This document shows, in pieces, positions 30,110 to 41,382 of a stretch of DNA of 64,000 nucleotides; the stretch's first letter is position 1; the number at the start of each line of letters is the position of its first letter. Under the pieces are notes generated by a model. It was given only the letters and a program-made list of their open reading frames with translations, ran no database searches and was not told the origin of the DNA. The translations under genes were made by a program, and so were the position numbers. This DNA comes from Chaetoderma sp. LZ-2023a (Eukaryota > Mollusca > Caudofoveata > Chaetodermatida > Chaetodermatidae): NCBI GenBank assembly GCA_034401795.1, contig CM067370.1, positions 55,863,380 through 55,927,379 on the forward strand, read 5' to 3'.

Positions 30110-30490
30110 TCAGTTGATGATGCATCATCGCAAATCCCCACGTTGACCACTTAGAACTTTTGACCCAACCACCACAAGCCACCGCCTGGGGGCGGAGCCA
30201 AATGTAAATGTCACTGTGCACTCTGCCATCATATGGGCAACTCTCATACCAAATTTGGTTGAATTCCATTAAACAGTTTCGGAGGAGTTGCATTACAATT
30301 AATTTCATGACCTTTTGACCCCCATCTCCCAATCAAAGGTGGCAGGGCCAAATGTAAATGTGCTCATCCACTCCACATTGATATGGGTACCTTACATACC
30401 AAATTTGGTTGAATTCCGTCCAATTGTTTCGGATAAGTTGCATTACAATCAATTGTTTGACCTTTTGACCACCATCCCCAACCACCCCTG
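30110..30490. repeat. Tandem copies of the GGAGCCAAATGTAAATG repeat
   Basis: Two to three units of about 140-150 bp carry GGCGGAGCCAAATGTAAATG, ATATGGGCAAC or ATATGGGTACC, CATACCAAATTTGGTTGAAT and GAGTTGCATTACAATTAATT. The same family is at 0.2-0.5, 31.0-31.2, 38.9-39.1 and 61.4-61.8 kb. Confidence 0.7.
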
Positions 30491-30984
30491 AAAATTTGTA
30501 TATGGCTGTATAACTCTGGATATGGTATAAAATATTTTGAATACAATTTAACTGAATGCAGTCAGCATTAACTGTCGGTTAAATTTATTTGAAAATATTC
30601 AGCTGGTCTAGAGTTATTATTCTCTAGTGAAATTATTGTCTAGTGGCTGGCAGCAGTCAAAGTCAAGTCAGTTAAAAATAATATCCACACAACTGTTATA
30701 AATAGTATTGGTCTGTGCTGTGTTTATGCATCAAATAACAACTAAGGAAATAAAACTTCTTAGTTTACATATTAGCATAATATTGTATAACCAGGCCTAT
30801 TAACTATCTGAAACAATAGCTACAATAACTTTTAAAAAATAAAAATAAATCTTCAAAAATTTTATAGTGCAAATGAGAGGAGTTGAGGAGGAAAAAATTG
30901 AAAAAAATTGAAAAAAATCAAAGTTGATTTTTTCAGCTTGATTTAATCGTTGATTTAATCATATGATTTAATCGATTTGATTAA
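30491..30984. other. AT-rich spacer with an ATTTAATC low-complexity tract
   Basis: No gene recognised. About 30,890-30,985 is a run of GATTTAATC / GATTAAATC words, a low-complexity palindromic tract. Confidence 0.4.
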
Positions 30985-31274
30985 ATCCAAACAACCCTGG
31001 GGGGAGCCAAATGTAAATATCCTCTTGCACTCCGCAATCATATGGATAACCTACATATCAAATTTCACCACCACCCACCCCCCCTGGGGGGGGGGGGGGG
31101 GGAGGGCGGAGCCAAGTCTAAATAATGTCTTGCAAAGTGCAATCATATGGGTAGCCTACATACCAAATTGGGTTGAATTCCACCTGCCGGTTTGGGAGGA
31201 GATAGGGTGACGGATGAACGGACAGACAGGCAGAGATGACTACAATATCCCCGATGTTTTTTTACAAAGTGGGG

Positions 31275-31276
<2 letters not shown>
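30985..31276. repeat. GGAGCCAAATGTAAATA repeat copies with GACGGACAGACAGG tail
   Basis: Two more units of the repeat described at 30.1 kb, separated by a CCCCCCTGGGGGGGG run (31,076-31,105). They end with GATGAACGGACAGACAGGCAG and GACTACAATATCCC. The tail is followed by the (TA)n tract. Confidence 0.65.

Positions 31277-31312
<36 letters not shown>
31277..31312. repeat. (TA)n microsatellite
   Basis: About 18 TA dinucleotides. It separates repeat sequence from a Penelope-like fragment and truncates the latter's endonuclease core. Confidence 0.9.
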
Positions 31313-31314
<2 letters not shown>

Positions 31315-31625
31315 CCCTCGCATTGGTCACACTGGATCGCATTTATGATTCCAGAGCATTCATCTGTGGTGAGGTTATCTTTAGATCTGAGTAACTGTGA
31401 TCTCAACGTGATAACGGGCTTGTGGTAGGTTTTGATATCATGTTGCCTGAAGAGTCTGCCTACATGTACGAATGTAGGTGGTCAGATAATCCTGGGATAT
31501 ATGCTTGTTTCTTTTGAGGTGGGGGAGGTAGTTTTTCTAGGAGTGATTTTGAGATGTGTAGATGTCCTTCTTTTTTAGCTGTTTCTGTGATGATGAAGTC
31601 TACACGACTGACACTATGTTCCAAA
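31313..31625 (-). mobile_element. Penelope-like element fragment (linker and start of GIY-YIG)
   Basis: Minus-strand readings give KKEGHLHISKSLLEKLPPPP and later TYHKPVITLRSQLLRSKDNL, then GIINAIQCDQCEGLYI. The last is the cysteine-containing entry to the GIY-YIG endonuclease (usually VYRIPC..C...YIG). The core is cut off by the (TA)n tract. Frame changes show decay. Confidence 0.7.
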
Positions 31626-32010
31626 TAGTGTCACCTTGTGCCATCAAGTAGTGTTCAACTTTTGGTGATATCCATGATTGTCTTCCTCCAGTTTCCATGG
31701 TCCACTGCTGCCTCTCATAGGTCGGCTAATGATGCCTCAGTGATGTTCTTAATGTCATCTATCCAGCGTGTATGAGGGTTTTCAATAAACGTTGCCCATG
31801 CACAGCATTATTTTGTTTTCAAGGCAATCTTTTACTCTCATAATGTAGCCGAAATATGAACATTACTGGTTCATTATGAGTGATTTCTAGTGGCGTCGTG
31901 GATATGTAGGTTTTATTTCTTTGAGCACAGATAGCCGTTCTTTTGGCTGTCCATGAGATATGTAGCATTCCTCCCAGGCACCAAAAACCAGAGCTGCCAA
32001 TTTTCACCTT
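31626..32010 (-). mobile_element. LINE C-terminal fragment
   Basis: Minus-strand readings contain LHISWTAKRT, then ENPHTRWIDDIKNITEASLA and DHGNWRKTIMDITKS. This order is typical of the end of RTE/CR1-like LINE proteins (RW.DD.K ... W+). Short and frame-shifted. It could belong to the same family as the copies at 0.6-3.8 kb. Confidence 0.5.
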
Positions 32011-32269
32011 TCCGCCCGAGTTCTCATGGTACATGACCAACACCCATACATAACAAGTGTAAAAATAAATGTGCCAAGGACCATAGTGCTCACCTAGCTG
32101 GTAAGGAACTGTAAACATGTTTAGATTAATTAATGCACAACAAGCATCATTGGTCCATCAGGAACCCTTAACTGTTGCCATAGACAGATGACAATGGTCC
32201 TTATCATTATTGACCAATGCGGTCATAATAATGAATAATACCACGACATGATGACAAATCAATGAATGA
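32011..32269. other. Spacer
   Basis: No recognisable feature other than a short GACAATGG / TTGACCAATG phrase resembling the arrays that follow. Confidence 0.3.
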
Positions 32270-32870
32270 GAGTCATCCTATGAAGTTTCAACGTGATTTG
32301 CTAAACAGTCATGGAGTTATTGCCTCGAAATCAATTTTCAAGATGGCCATCGGTGGCTGGCAGCCAAATTGGATTTCGGATCATCTACAATTTCAATAAG
32401 TTTTTTCCTCGGACCTACATGTAGTCCTGTCATCCCATGAAGTTTCAAAGCGATCCGCTACACAGAAATGGAGAAATCAATTCTCAAGATTGCCACCAGT
32501 GGCTGTGGGCCATCTTGGATTTAGGATCATCGTCGACTTCAATAGTTTCTTTCTCTAGAGCTAGTCCAACCACCCTATCAAGTTTCAAAGCAATCCGATA
32601 AACGGTAATTGAGTTAGCATCTGGAAACCAATTTTCAAGATGGACACCACTGGCTGGCAACCATCTTTGATTTTGAATTATCGGCGATTTCGATGAGTTT
32701 CTTCTCCAGACCTCGTCCAACCACCATATACTGGGGGCTGGCGACCATCTTGGATTTCGGATCATTGTCAATTTCGAAAGATTTCTTCTACACACCTAGT
32801 CCAACCACCCTATGAAGTTTCAAAGTGATCTGATAAACGGTAACAGAGTTATTATGCGGAAACCCCTCTA
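32270..32870. repeat. Minisatellite with GCCATCTTGGATTTCGGATC units
   Basis: About four diverged units of roughly 150-165 bp share CAATTTTCAAGATGG, GGCCATCTTGGATTTCGGAT, TCCAACCACCCTATGAAG and GATCCGATAAACGG. It is similar in style to other gene-free arrays in the window but distinct in sequence. Confidence 0.65.
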
Positions 32871-33440
32871 CCACTTGTCCGGATGGCGCCTCTACCACTT
32901 GTCCGGATGGCGCCATCACATATCCCACCAAACTATTGGTATCCTTGACACTATTGACCAATGGGAAAAGTACCATTGGCCAATAGGGTAGCCATCACTG
33001 ACATTATTGACCCAGCAGATGACATTTACAGTAAAAAAATTGGATGAGAAAATGCAAGAATATTGGTGTCAGAGATTATTGACAAATGGGAAAGGTACCA
33101 TTGGTCCATGGGGCAGCCATCCCTGACACTATTGATCCAGCAGATCACATTTACCCACAGGACGATGGTCACAGTAAAAAAGATTGGATGAGGAAATCCA
33201 AGGAAAATAGTGTCATTGGCATTATTGACCAACGGGAAAAGTACCATTGATCAATGAGGCAGCCATCACAGACACTATTGATCAATAGTTTAATTATCAC
33301 AACACTGACATTTACCAAAGGGGCAATGGTGAGGTCACAGTAACAATTTTGGATATGTAAATGCAAGAATATTGGCATGATTGATCAACAGGAAGAGTAC
33401 CATTAATCAATGGGGCAGCCATCCCTGACACTATTGCCAT
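32871..33440. repeat. Minisatellite with CCATCCCTGACACTATTGA units
   Basis: Several units of about 110-155 bp share GGGAAAAGTACCATTGGTCA, GGCAGCCATCCCTGACACTA and TTGGATGAGGAAATGCAAG. A short perfect direct repeat, CTACCACTTGTCCGGATGGC, lies at 32,871-32,912. Confidence 0.65.
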
Positions 33441-36390
33441 TTGATTGAACTGTACTAAAGGAACATTTTTGACAAATCTGTTTTAGTGATTTACCAATTT
33501 ATGAAATGTGACACAGATTATTTTCCCCACAAGGTTCAATACTTAAAATGCTTTAAAGAGCCCGTGTTATCGCCCTTATTTCAAGTCGTGGCTACTTCAT
33601 ATGCATAGGGTGAATAGATATTGCCTGAAGGAACATATTTGCTAAATTTGTTTTTAATCCATCAACAATTGACAAAACAAATGAATTTTAACCAAAGGGT
33701 TCAATAGTTTCAATGAACCAGAGTTATGTCCCTTGTTTAAATGTGTGGCCTCTTTATATTAATAGTCCAAATAGAATGTTTGACTGAAGAAACATATCTG
33801 CTAAATTTGATAACAATTGACAAAACAAATGGATTTTCACCATAGGTTTCAATAGTTTAAGACTTAATGAACCAGAGTTATTATGGCCTGCGTTTAAAAA
33901 TGCATACTCTTTATATCCATATTTGAAATAGACTGAAGGAGCAAATCTGCTAAATTTGATTTTAATTTATCAACAATTGGCGAATACATGTATTTTCCCC
34001 ATATGGCTCAACACTTAAAACACCTCAATGAACCTCAGTTATGGCCCTTGTTTAAGGGTGTGGTCACTATATATTCATAGCTCCAATAGATGTTATCCAA
34101 AGGAAGATATTTACTAAATTTAATTGTAATCCATCAATAAATGACGGAAAGTGCAACAAATGTATTTTCCCCACAAGCTTCAATGCTTTGAAAATATAGC
34201 AAGGGACATAACTCTGCTTTTTGTGGGCGTGGCCACTTCATATTCCTAGCCCAAATAGATATTGCCTAAAGGAACATATCTGACGAATCCATCGATAAAT
34301 GATGAACGGTGCCACATATGTATTTTCCCCATAGGCTTTAACACTTAACAAGAGGCCCAAGGGGCCTGTGTCGCTCACCTGTCAAAATTGCTGGTGGGTG
34401 GTTTAGCAGTCTTTTAAATGAGTTTGTGGACATTTTTGCAAGTGCAATATGGCCGCCAAACACACTACATTTTGATTGCCCCATGGCGCCAATGTTTTTT
34501 TGATGGATCAACTTCGCTTGAACAAATTTTAATGGCCCAAATTTCGGCCTGATCCCTTCAGCAGTTCTGGAGGAATCATTTTCGTGAAAACCAGGTCATC
34601 CAAGATGGTCGCCGAACCATTTGGTCAATCAAGTCCTCTTGAACAAACTTGGCTTACCTCTTGGCCTAGATGAAGATTCCCCAAGTGGTTTCGGAGAACA
34701 TTTTTAAAGACATTTCCTGAAATCGGCCGAAATCCAAAATGGCCACTGGGCAAATTGACCGATCGGGTTCATTTGAACAAACTTGGATCCTTATGCCCTA
34801 ATGATGCTTCCTGCCACATATAATTGAAATCGCCCTGGTAGTTCTCAAGAAGACATTTTAAATTTCCCATTGCTTTAGTATGGGAGCTTTTGGCAGGAAA
34901 ATGATCCAAGATGGCTGCCAAACCGTTTATCCGACAGTTTCGAAAATTGCAAATTTGAGATCAGAATACCCAAAAACCTATACAAAACGAATTTCGTCCT
35001 CAAAATCCATCAAATAAAAAAATCAAATATGGCTGCCAAACACACTATATTTTGATTGGTCCACTGCGGCCATGTTTTTTGACGAATCAACTTCTCTTGA
35101 ACAAACATTAATCGCCCTTAGTTGCTAATTTTATATCACAAATTTCGGCCCGATCGCTTTAGCTGTTCTGGGGAAGAAGTTGTTTTTGTGAATACTACGT
35201 CATCCAAGATGGCTGCTGAACCATTTGGTCAATCAAGTTCCCTTGAACAAACTTGATTCAGCGCTTACCCTAGATCATATTTTGTGAGTTTTGAATCGAT
35301 CCCTCAAATGGTTTGGGAGGAGAAGATTTTTAAAGACATTTCTAAAAATTGGCCGAAATCCAAGATGGTCGCCAGCCAAATTGGTCAATCAGGTTCGTTT
35401 GAACAAATTTGAATCTCTATGACTTAAGGATGCTTCATGCTAAATATAATTGAAATCGACCCAGTAGTTCCAGAGAAGATATTTTTAATTTCCCATTGCT
35501 TTAGTAGTGGAGCTTTTGGCGGGAAAATGATCCAAGATGGCCACCAAACCGGTTATCTGACAGTTTCGAAATCCAGCAAATAAAAAAAAATCCAATATGG
35601 CCAACAAACATGCTATATTTTGATTGGTCCACGGCTGCCATGTTTTTTGACGGATCAACTTTTCTTGAACAAACTTTACTGGCCCTTAGTCCCTAATCAT
35701 ACCTGCCAAATTTTGGCCTGATCCCTTCAGCGGTTCTGGAGAAGTTATTTTCGCTAAAACTAGGTCAACCAAGATGGCCGCCAAACTATTTGACCAATTA
35801 AGTTCCCTTGAACAACTTTGGTTGAGCTCTTGCCCTAGATTATATTTCATGAGGTTTCCTTCAATCCCTCAAGCGGTTTCGGAGATTTTTAAAGAGGTTT
35901 CTAAAAGTCGGCCAAAATCCAAGATGGCCGCCGGCTTCATTTGAAAAAACTTGGATCCCTATGCCCTAAGGATGCTTCCTGCCACATATAGTTGAAATTG
36001 GCCCAGCGGAGCTTGAGAAGAAGTCGTTTAAAGGAAAATTGACAAGACAGACGGACGGACGACGGACGGTCGCTACGACATAAGCTCACTTAGCCTTTGC
36101 GGCCAGGTGAGCTAAAAATGCATTAATGAACAAGAGTTATCACCCTTGTTTAAGGGCGTGGCCACTTCATCCTTATAGCGCAAATAGATATTGCCTAAAG
36201 GAACATGTCTGTCAAATTTGGTTTTAATCAATTGATAAATGATGAAATGTGCCACAAACATATTTTCCCCATCTAGGCTTCAATACTTTGAAAATAAAGT
36301 TTGCCAATTCTGTTTTAATATATCAACAAATGGGGAAACGTGCCAGAATTGTTGACAGACAACAGACAAATCGCGATTGTATAAGCTCAC
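33441..36390. repeat. Tandem array (CTTGTTTAAGGGTGTGG units), split by an insertion
   Basis: Units of about 150-175 bp share CCCTTGTTTAAGGGCGTGGC, AATAGATATTGCCTAAAGGA, ATTTGATTTTAATCCATCAA and TTTTCCCCATAGGC. The array runs 33,441-34,348 and resumes at 36,113. It is interrupted by the element at 34,349-36,112. Confidence 0.7.
34349..36112 (+). mobile_element. Non-autonomous element with hairpin ends (CAAGAGGCCC ... GGTGAGC), TAA-flanked
   Basis: A 1.76-kb insertion in the array above. The flanking bases are TAA at 34,346-34,348 and 36,113-36,115; removing it restores the array phrase ACACTTAAAAATGC. The left end can fold (AGGCCC/GGGCCT). The right end folds through AGCTCAC / GTGAGCT. Inside are about three imperfect 570-bp repeats with AACACACTA and TTTTGATTGGTCCA, each made of smaller ~150-bp AAGATGGCCGCC units. 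A related end lies at 47.9 kb. A 3-bp TAA duplication would fit a Harbinger-type MITE, while the hairpin followed by CTAA would fit a Helitron/Helentron relative. No protein is encoded. Confidence 0.7.
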
Positions 36391-36761
36391 CTAGGTCAGC
36401 TAACTAACACACTAATAATTCTTAATTAAATTTTGGTTAATGAAACACATTTGTCTCCAAATTTGTGTCAAACCTGCCATTGCTGATCATCCTACAGCTA
36501 GACCCCATTTTAATTTCTCTTTCACACAATCATGAGTCTTCAATTTGGTATTCCAAAAAGATAAAAGTAAACAGTTCATTATTTCCACTGGATCATTTCC
36601 TAGCTTGAATTCATTAATAGAATATCTTCTGTGGACATAATCTACACATGATTTCTTTAAGTTGAGGCACAATCTACTTTCACGATTTCGTCTTTTATCC
36701 TCGTCAGTATTTCAAATGGTGATTGGAGTGGAAATCTTGAGATTGATCTGTGTCTGTGAGC
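36391..36761 (-). other. Unassigned sequence next to LINE tail
   Basis: A 61-codon minus-strand frame (36,487-36,672) reads CLNLKKSCVDYVHRRYSINE and onward. It has no recognised family. It could be the flank into which the LINE inserted. Confidence 0.3.
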
Positions 36762-38126
36762 TTTCTTCTTCTTCTTCTTTTCTATCGCTGGTATTACACT
36801 TGGAGAGCCGTTCTCAAGATGAAATCTGTGGTTTTCTGCAGTTCTTCCACAGGCCCATACAGCTTTTCAAGAAAAGAGGTTGACAAAGGCCAGATCTCTT
36901 CTCTCAGCAGCTGATACGTACTGCAACATTGAAGTATGTGCTCTGTAGTCTGTTCTGCTTCTCCACAAGGACAAGCGGGCGATGTCGTAAGGTGGAACCG
37001 CCTGTACATGTGTTGGTTTAGTCTGTTATGTCCAGTTCTGAGACGAAAAATGGTCACTTGCTCTGGCCTCGAGAGATGATGGTAGGCATCTTCTGATTGA
37101 GGTGTTCTATAGAGTGACTTGATGATAGTCTTCATCTCTGTATGTGTAACCATGTTTTCTGTCTGATTCTCTTCTGCACCCACCTTTGCCATCTTGTCTG
37201 CTTCCTCATTTCCCTGGACTCCACAGTGTGAGGGGATCCACTGCAATACTATCCGAAAGCATTTGATGGTTTGTAGTGCTTCTTCAAGTTGTGGCAGCTT
37301 ACCTTTGGTGATAGCCTCAAGGACGGAGCAGGCATCAGATAAAAAGACAATCTGTGCAATAGGGTCTGCTGTTCTGCTGATGGTATTAGCTGCATGGACC
37401 AGTGCTTCGACTTCAGCTCTGTAGTTTGTGCAGTGTTTGCCTGTCGGTATTGCAGCTGACTCATGTTGTCCATTTTGATACTGTATGTGCAGTCCGGCAC
37501 CTCCGCTCCTAATTGCATCTTTGGCTGATCCATCTGTGTGGATCCTTATCCATGTCTCCTGAGGGTACATTTCTTCCAGCATGGCTAGGGTCAGGGCCTT
37601 CTTGCTCACATCACTGTGTTCATCTTTGGTTGTGAGATGAGGTACTGTGGCTCTGCTACAATGTCATTAATGAAGAGTATGAACAGAGTTGGTGATAATA
37701 CTCCGCCTTGTGGTACCCCTTGTCTCAGCAATACATTCTGTCCAGATTGGCCATCCACCAGCACCCTAAGCTCTGCGATTGTGTAGGTATGACTTGGTCC
37801 ATCGGAACACGTTGCCACCGATGCCGGTGCGCCGGAGCTTCATGAGGAGGCCATCCTTCCACACCTTGTCAAATGCCTTCTGCAGATCGATAAAGGCAGC
37901 TAGCATCACCTTCTTGGCTTGAAAAGTGTCCTCTATGACCTGTGCAAGATGTGTTGTTTGATCTTCTGTGCTCCTGTACCTTCTGAAGCCAGCCTGCTCT
38001 GAAACTATAATGTTCTCCGACTCCAGGTACCACTGCAACCGCTGGTTGACGATGCGCTCCATGGTCTTGCATATGCAGCTTGTAAGACTGATAGGACGGT
38101 AGCTCAGCACTTTCGTCTTGTTCTTC
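36762..38126 (-). mobile_element. LINE family C, copy 2, with internal deletion
   Basis: Second copy of the LINE at 24.2-27.1 kb, nearly identical in sequence. From the 5' side it keeps RPISLTSCICKTMERI to FIDLQKAFDKVW (38,110-37,850), then QGVPQGGVLSPTLFILFIND (about 37,700). It then jumps directly to the sequence before RNase H, losing roughly 0.8 kb that includes the YADD box. RNase H and the C-terminal knuckle (37,609-36,794) form an open frame of 271 codons with no stop. It ends in a GAAGAAGAAGAAAG tail at 36,762. Its 5' side fuses to Penelope sequence. Confidence 0.88.
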
Positions 38127-38709
38127 GCCATTAAACTCAAAGTTATTGCATTCGAGGACAAGTTTTAGAAGATTTAGTAATCCTCTGATGGATAGATCGC
38201 CGGGTACCCCGAATTTGCTGCAGAATTTGGCCACCGCTCTTAGTCCTTCATTGTTGGGTATGTTAGTATACAGTGAGGTGACATCCATTGTTACTAGAAG
38301 CGTGCCGGGTTTTGTTGGTCCGACTGCTGATGAGTTCTGTGGGACAACCTATGCCGCTGATGATGGGTCTGCCTGGGACTAAACCGTTCTGTTTGCTTTT
38401 ATGTACCTTTGGTAGTAGGTAAAATCTAGCTGTGATTGGCGGTTTTGGTAATAGTCTGCCGCCAGTTTGTGCATCAATTTCTTTGTCTCTGACTAGTTGG
38501 TCTAGTCTTTTTTCTACACGGTTAGTATGTTTTAATGTCAAGTCTTGATCGACCTTTTTATAGAACCTTATGTCCGCTAGTTGGCGGTTTGCTTCTGCTA
38601 TGTAATCCGTTTTGTTTTGGACTACCGTTGTTTGTCCCTTATCTGCATTCGAGGACAAGTTTTAGAAGATTTAGTAATCCTCTGATGGATAGATCGCCGG
38701 GTACCCCGA
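38127..38709 (-). mobile_element. Penelope-like element, reverse transcriptase part
   Basis: Minus-strand readings give ADKGQTTVVQNKTDY (about 38,640), RFYLLPKVHKSKQNGLVPGR then PIISGIGCPTE (about 38,400), and DVTSLYTNIPNNEGLRAVAK (about 38,280), all hallmark Penelope blocks. The frame changes near 38,300. A 65-bp segment encoding part of this RT occurs identically at 38,148-38,212 and 38,645-38,709, so two partial copies are arranged in tandem. Truncated by the LINE at 38,126. Confidence 0.8.
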
Positions 38710-38870
38710 GATTTACTCAATCCACAGGCTCACCCAGGAAGGGTATAAAAGGGACAAAAATTCCAGTCCAGATCATTCAGACTTTTGGTCTCACATTTGC
38801 GACCAAGCGTCAAGCTAAAATACCTACGACATTGGTTTCCCGATCTGATTACGTAGTTATCATCATCATA
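38710..38870 (+). promoter_or_regulatory. TATA-box-like promoter fragment
   Basis: GGGTATAAAAGGGACAAAAA at about 38,738-38,758 is a strong TATA-like match, followed about 25 bp later by TCATTCAGAC, which resembles an initiator. It faces right, away from the Penelope RT. It may be the 5' flank of a Penelope copy or another element. Activity is unproven. Confidence 0.35.
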
Positions 38871-39150
38871 TCAGTAACTCACACACACATTCGGTTGAAT
38901 ACCGTCCAGTGGTTTAGGAGGTAATTGAGGGACTGACAGTCTTTAGGATATTTGACCTTTTGACCCCGCTCCCTTGACCCCCATGGCATGGCACTAAAGA
39001 TAGATGCTGCGTCGCAGAGCACAACCATGTATGGGTAACCCACATACCAAATGTTGTTGAATTCCACCCAATGGTTTGGGAGGAGATAGCGTGACAGATG
39101 GACACACAGACGGAGGAGATTATAATATCCATAACATTTTTTTTAAATGT
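38871..39150. repeat. Copy of the ATGGGTAACCCACATACCAA repeat
   Basis: Two partial units of the family seen at 30.1 kb, here with ACACACATTCGGTTGAATAC and TGGTTTGGGAGGAGATAGCG. They end in ACACACAGACGGAGGAGAT and TATAATATCC. Confidence 0.6.
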
Positions 39151-40443
39151 GGGGATAACAATATTATTTGTTCAGATTGCTTTGACTGACACTTTCAGAC
39201 AGGAAAAATTAACTGATATACATGCATAATTAACATGTAATATCATAAACATATACTCACAAATGGCAAAAATACCTCATTTTGGCCCAAAAAATTTGAT
39301 GGAAGGAAGATTGGAAGACAACAGAATTTTGGATATGTTGTAGAACACACCTAATGCTTTATTGTCTGTAAAGCACAAGTTTCTTCCATCTATCCACATG
39401 GTCATCCTGACAGTTGAATATGGAATCCTTTTCAGGTTGGGCCAATTACAAAAATATTAAGAACCACATATTTTTTCTTTTATGTATAAACTAACAAATA
39501 TATATGTAATTGACCCATCAAGTATTAAGTGTGTAACTCTAATAGTTTTAACATAATTTTAATCACAAGTGGGTTTGAAAATGTGCCACTTTGAATAAAT
39601 TTTAATTTTTAATGTTACCTAGGTTTCCAACACGGGCACAAATATTATTATGCCCTGCATATTTCAAGAGGAGACCTACATGTGACCAAGCACTGAAAGT
39701 TTTATTGGAATTGGATGTCGGGTTAAGGATTTGCATGGCCTTGAAAATGCTACAGAATGACAATTGCGTCACTCACATGTGGTGGACCCCCTTGCTGTTC
39801 TAGCGTACATATCTCCAAAAATATTGGGATTTGGGTAGTGAAATTGTGAAGGATTTCCTAAAACATACTACTGTACAACTACACAAAGAATCTTGGAAAT
39901 CTGAATTGGTCATGCAACACCAATCGGTTGTCTTGACACGGAATGACCCAGCAGTACAGTACTATACATTGGGTTAAGGAATTGTTATGTAACAGCAAGC
40001 AAAGGCCAGACTGGAAGCAAAAACTCATTTCATTCTATATATATGCATTAATAATGTGTGTTACATCATATGAAAATCATATGAATATTTTGAAAACCAT
40101 GTGACTGAAAATTAAAACCAGGCTGATTAAAACTGAGGATAATATGGGTGAAGTGTATGAAAAATAATTGTAAAAATTATTTGAAGGCAATTTGCATAGT
40201 TCTATTTATAAAAGGATTAGCTCTATTCTTATTGGGTCATATTTTTAACACTGAAGCCCTAGCAACTATATTTCAAGACTACCATACTGTTGATTATTTT
40301 GACAAAGATTTCACTGGAAGTTGTTGCTTCTTAAGGCAACAACTGTACCAGTCAGATTAATTTTGAAACATTCAACAGAGTATGACATGCATAGAGTTAA
40401 AGAAGATATGAGAAATATGTATTAAATTTTAATTTGCACTGTG
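39151..40443. other. Gene-free stretch with one unrecognised reading
   Basis: Mostly AT-rich. Around 39,612-39,960 plus-strand frames read RPTCDQALKVLLELDVGL and, in another frame, YLQKYWDLGSEIVKDFLKHT. These are protein-like, but no family is recognised. It could be a decayed transposase or chance. Confidence 0.3.
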
Positions 40444-41382
40444 CATGTATGTATGTATGTATGTATGTATAGATTTATATAGCGCCCTTTCCAGACTTAA
40501 CTGCTCAAAGGCGCTTCACAATGATGACATATATGCTCTTCTAAATAAATGTGTTTTAAGTCAGGATTTAAATGGTTCAATTTTGTTACAGTCCCTGATT
40601 TCTGATGGAAGACTGTTCCATATTTTAGGCCCTGCCTTAGAAAAGGCACGGTTTCCAGCAGATGAGTTGGAAGGCGGTATGATGCATAGAAAGTGACCAC
40701 TTGATCTGCGTGATCTAGGTGATGTCCTGCGTACAATTAATGATTGTAGATACGATGGTGCTAGGTCGTGTAGACATCTAAACACTAGTAGAGCAACCGT
40801 ATAGCAGATGCGTTCTTTGATAGGCAGCCGGCGCAGTTCCTGGAGGACAGGTGTAATGTGTTTGTATGATTTGGTGCGTGTGATCAATCTAGCTGCTGTA
40901 TTTTGGGCTCTTTGTAGGCGGTTTAGCTGGGCTGATGTTATGCCTGTCAACAAAGAGTTACAATAGTCTAGCCATGATGTTATTGTGGCATGGACGAGAG
41001 ATTTCACTGCATTGTCATCAATGAGCTTTCAAATCTGACCAATGTTTCTTATATTGATAAATGCAGAGCGGGAGACAGATGTAACATGGGCCTCATAGAC
41101 AGAGTGTTGTTTAATGTCACACCAATGTTACGCGCACTAGAACCGAATGTAATTTCAGCTTCTCCAATATATGCAGACTACTGATATCAACACTCTGTCT
41201 GAGCTGCCATGATGATATTAGGAGAACTTCCGTTTTCTTCTCATTTAATTGCAACAGATTGTTCAACATCCACAATTTAATTTCTCGAACACAATTTTCC
41301 ACACACTCACGAGCATTTAGTTGGTCATTTACATAAAATGCGATGTATAGTTGTGTCATCAGCGTAAAAGTGGTAGTCTATG
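40444..41382 (-). mobile_element. CR1/L2-like LINE 3' part
   Basis: Minus-strand readings run from DDTQLYIAFYVNDQLNAREC (about 41,350) through DYCNSLLTGITSAQLNRLQR (about 40,950), ARLITRTKSYKHITPVLQEL, and RAFSKAGPKIWNSLPSEIRD to EPFKS (40,561). This order is diagnostic of CR1-type LINE C-termini. The 3' end has AGGGCGCTATATAAATC followed by five to six ATAC units, a LINE tail. The 5' side is cut by the foldback element. A frame change lies near 41,110. Confidence 0.85.

Noticed and set aside
36794-37609. Host RNase H gene
   Set aside because: It is continuous with LINE reverse transcriptase sequence and has a LINE-type tail; the same protein occurs in the LINE at 24-27 kb.
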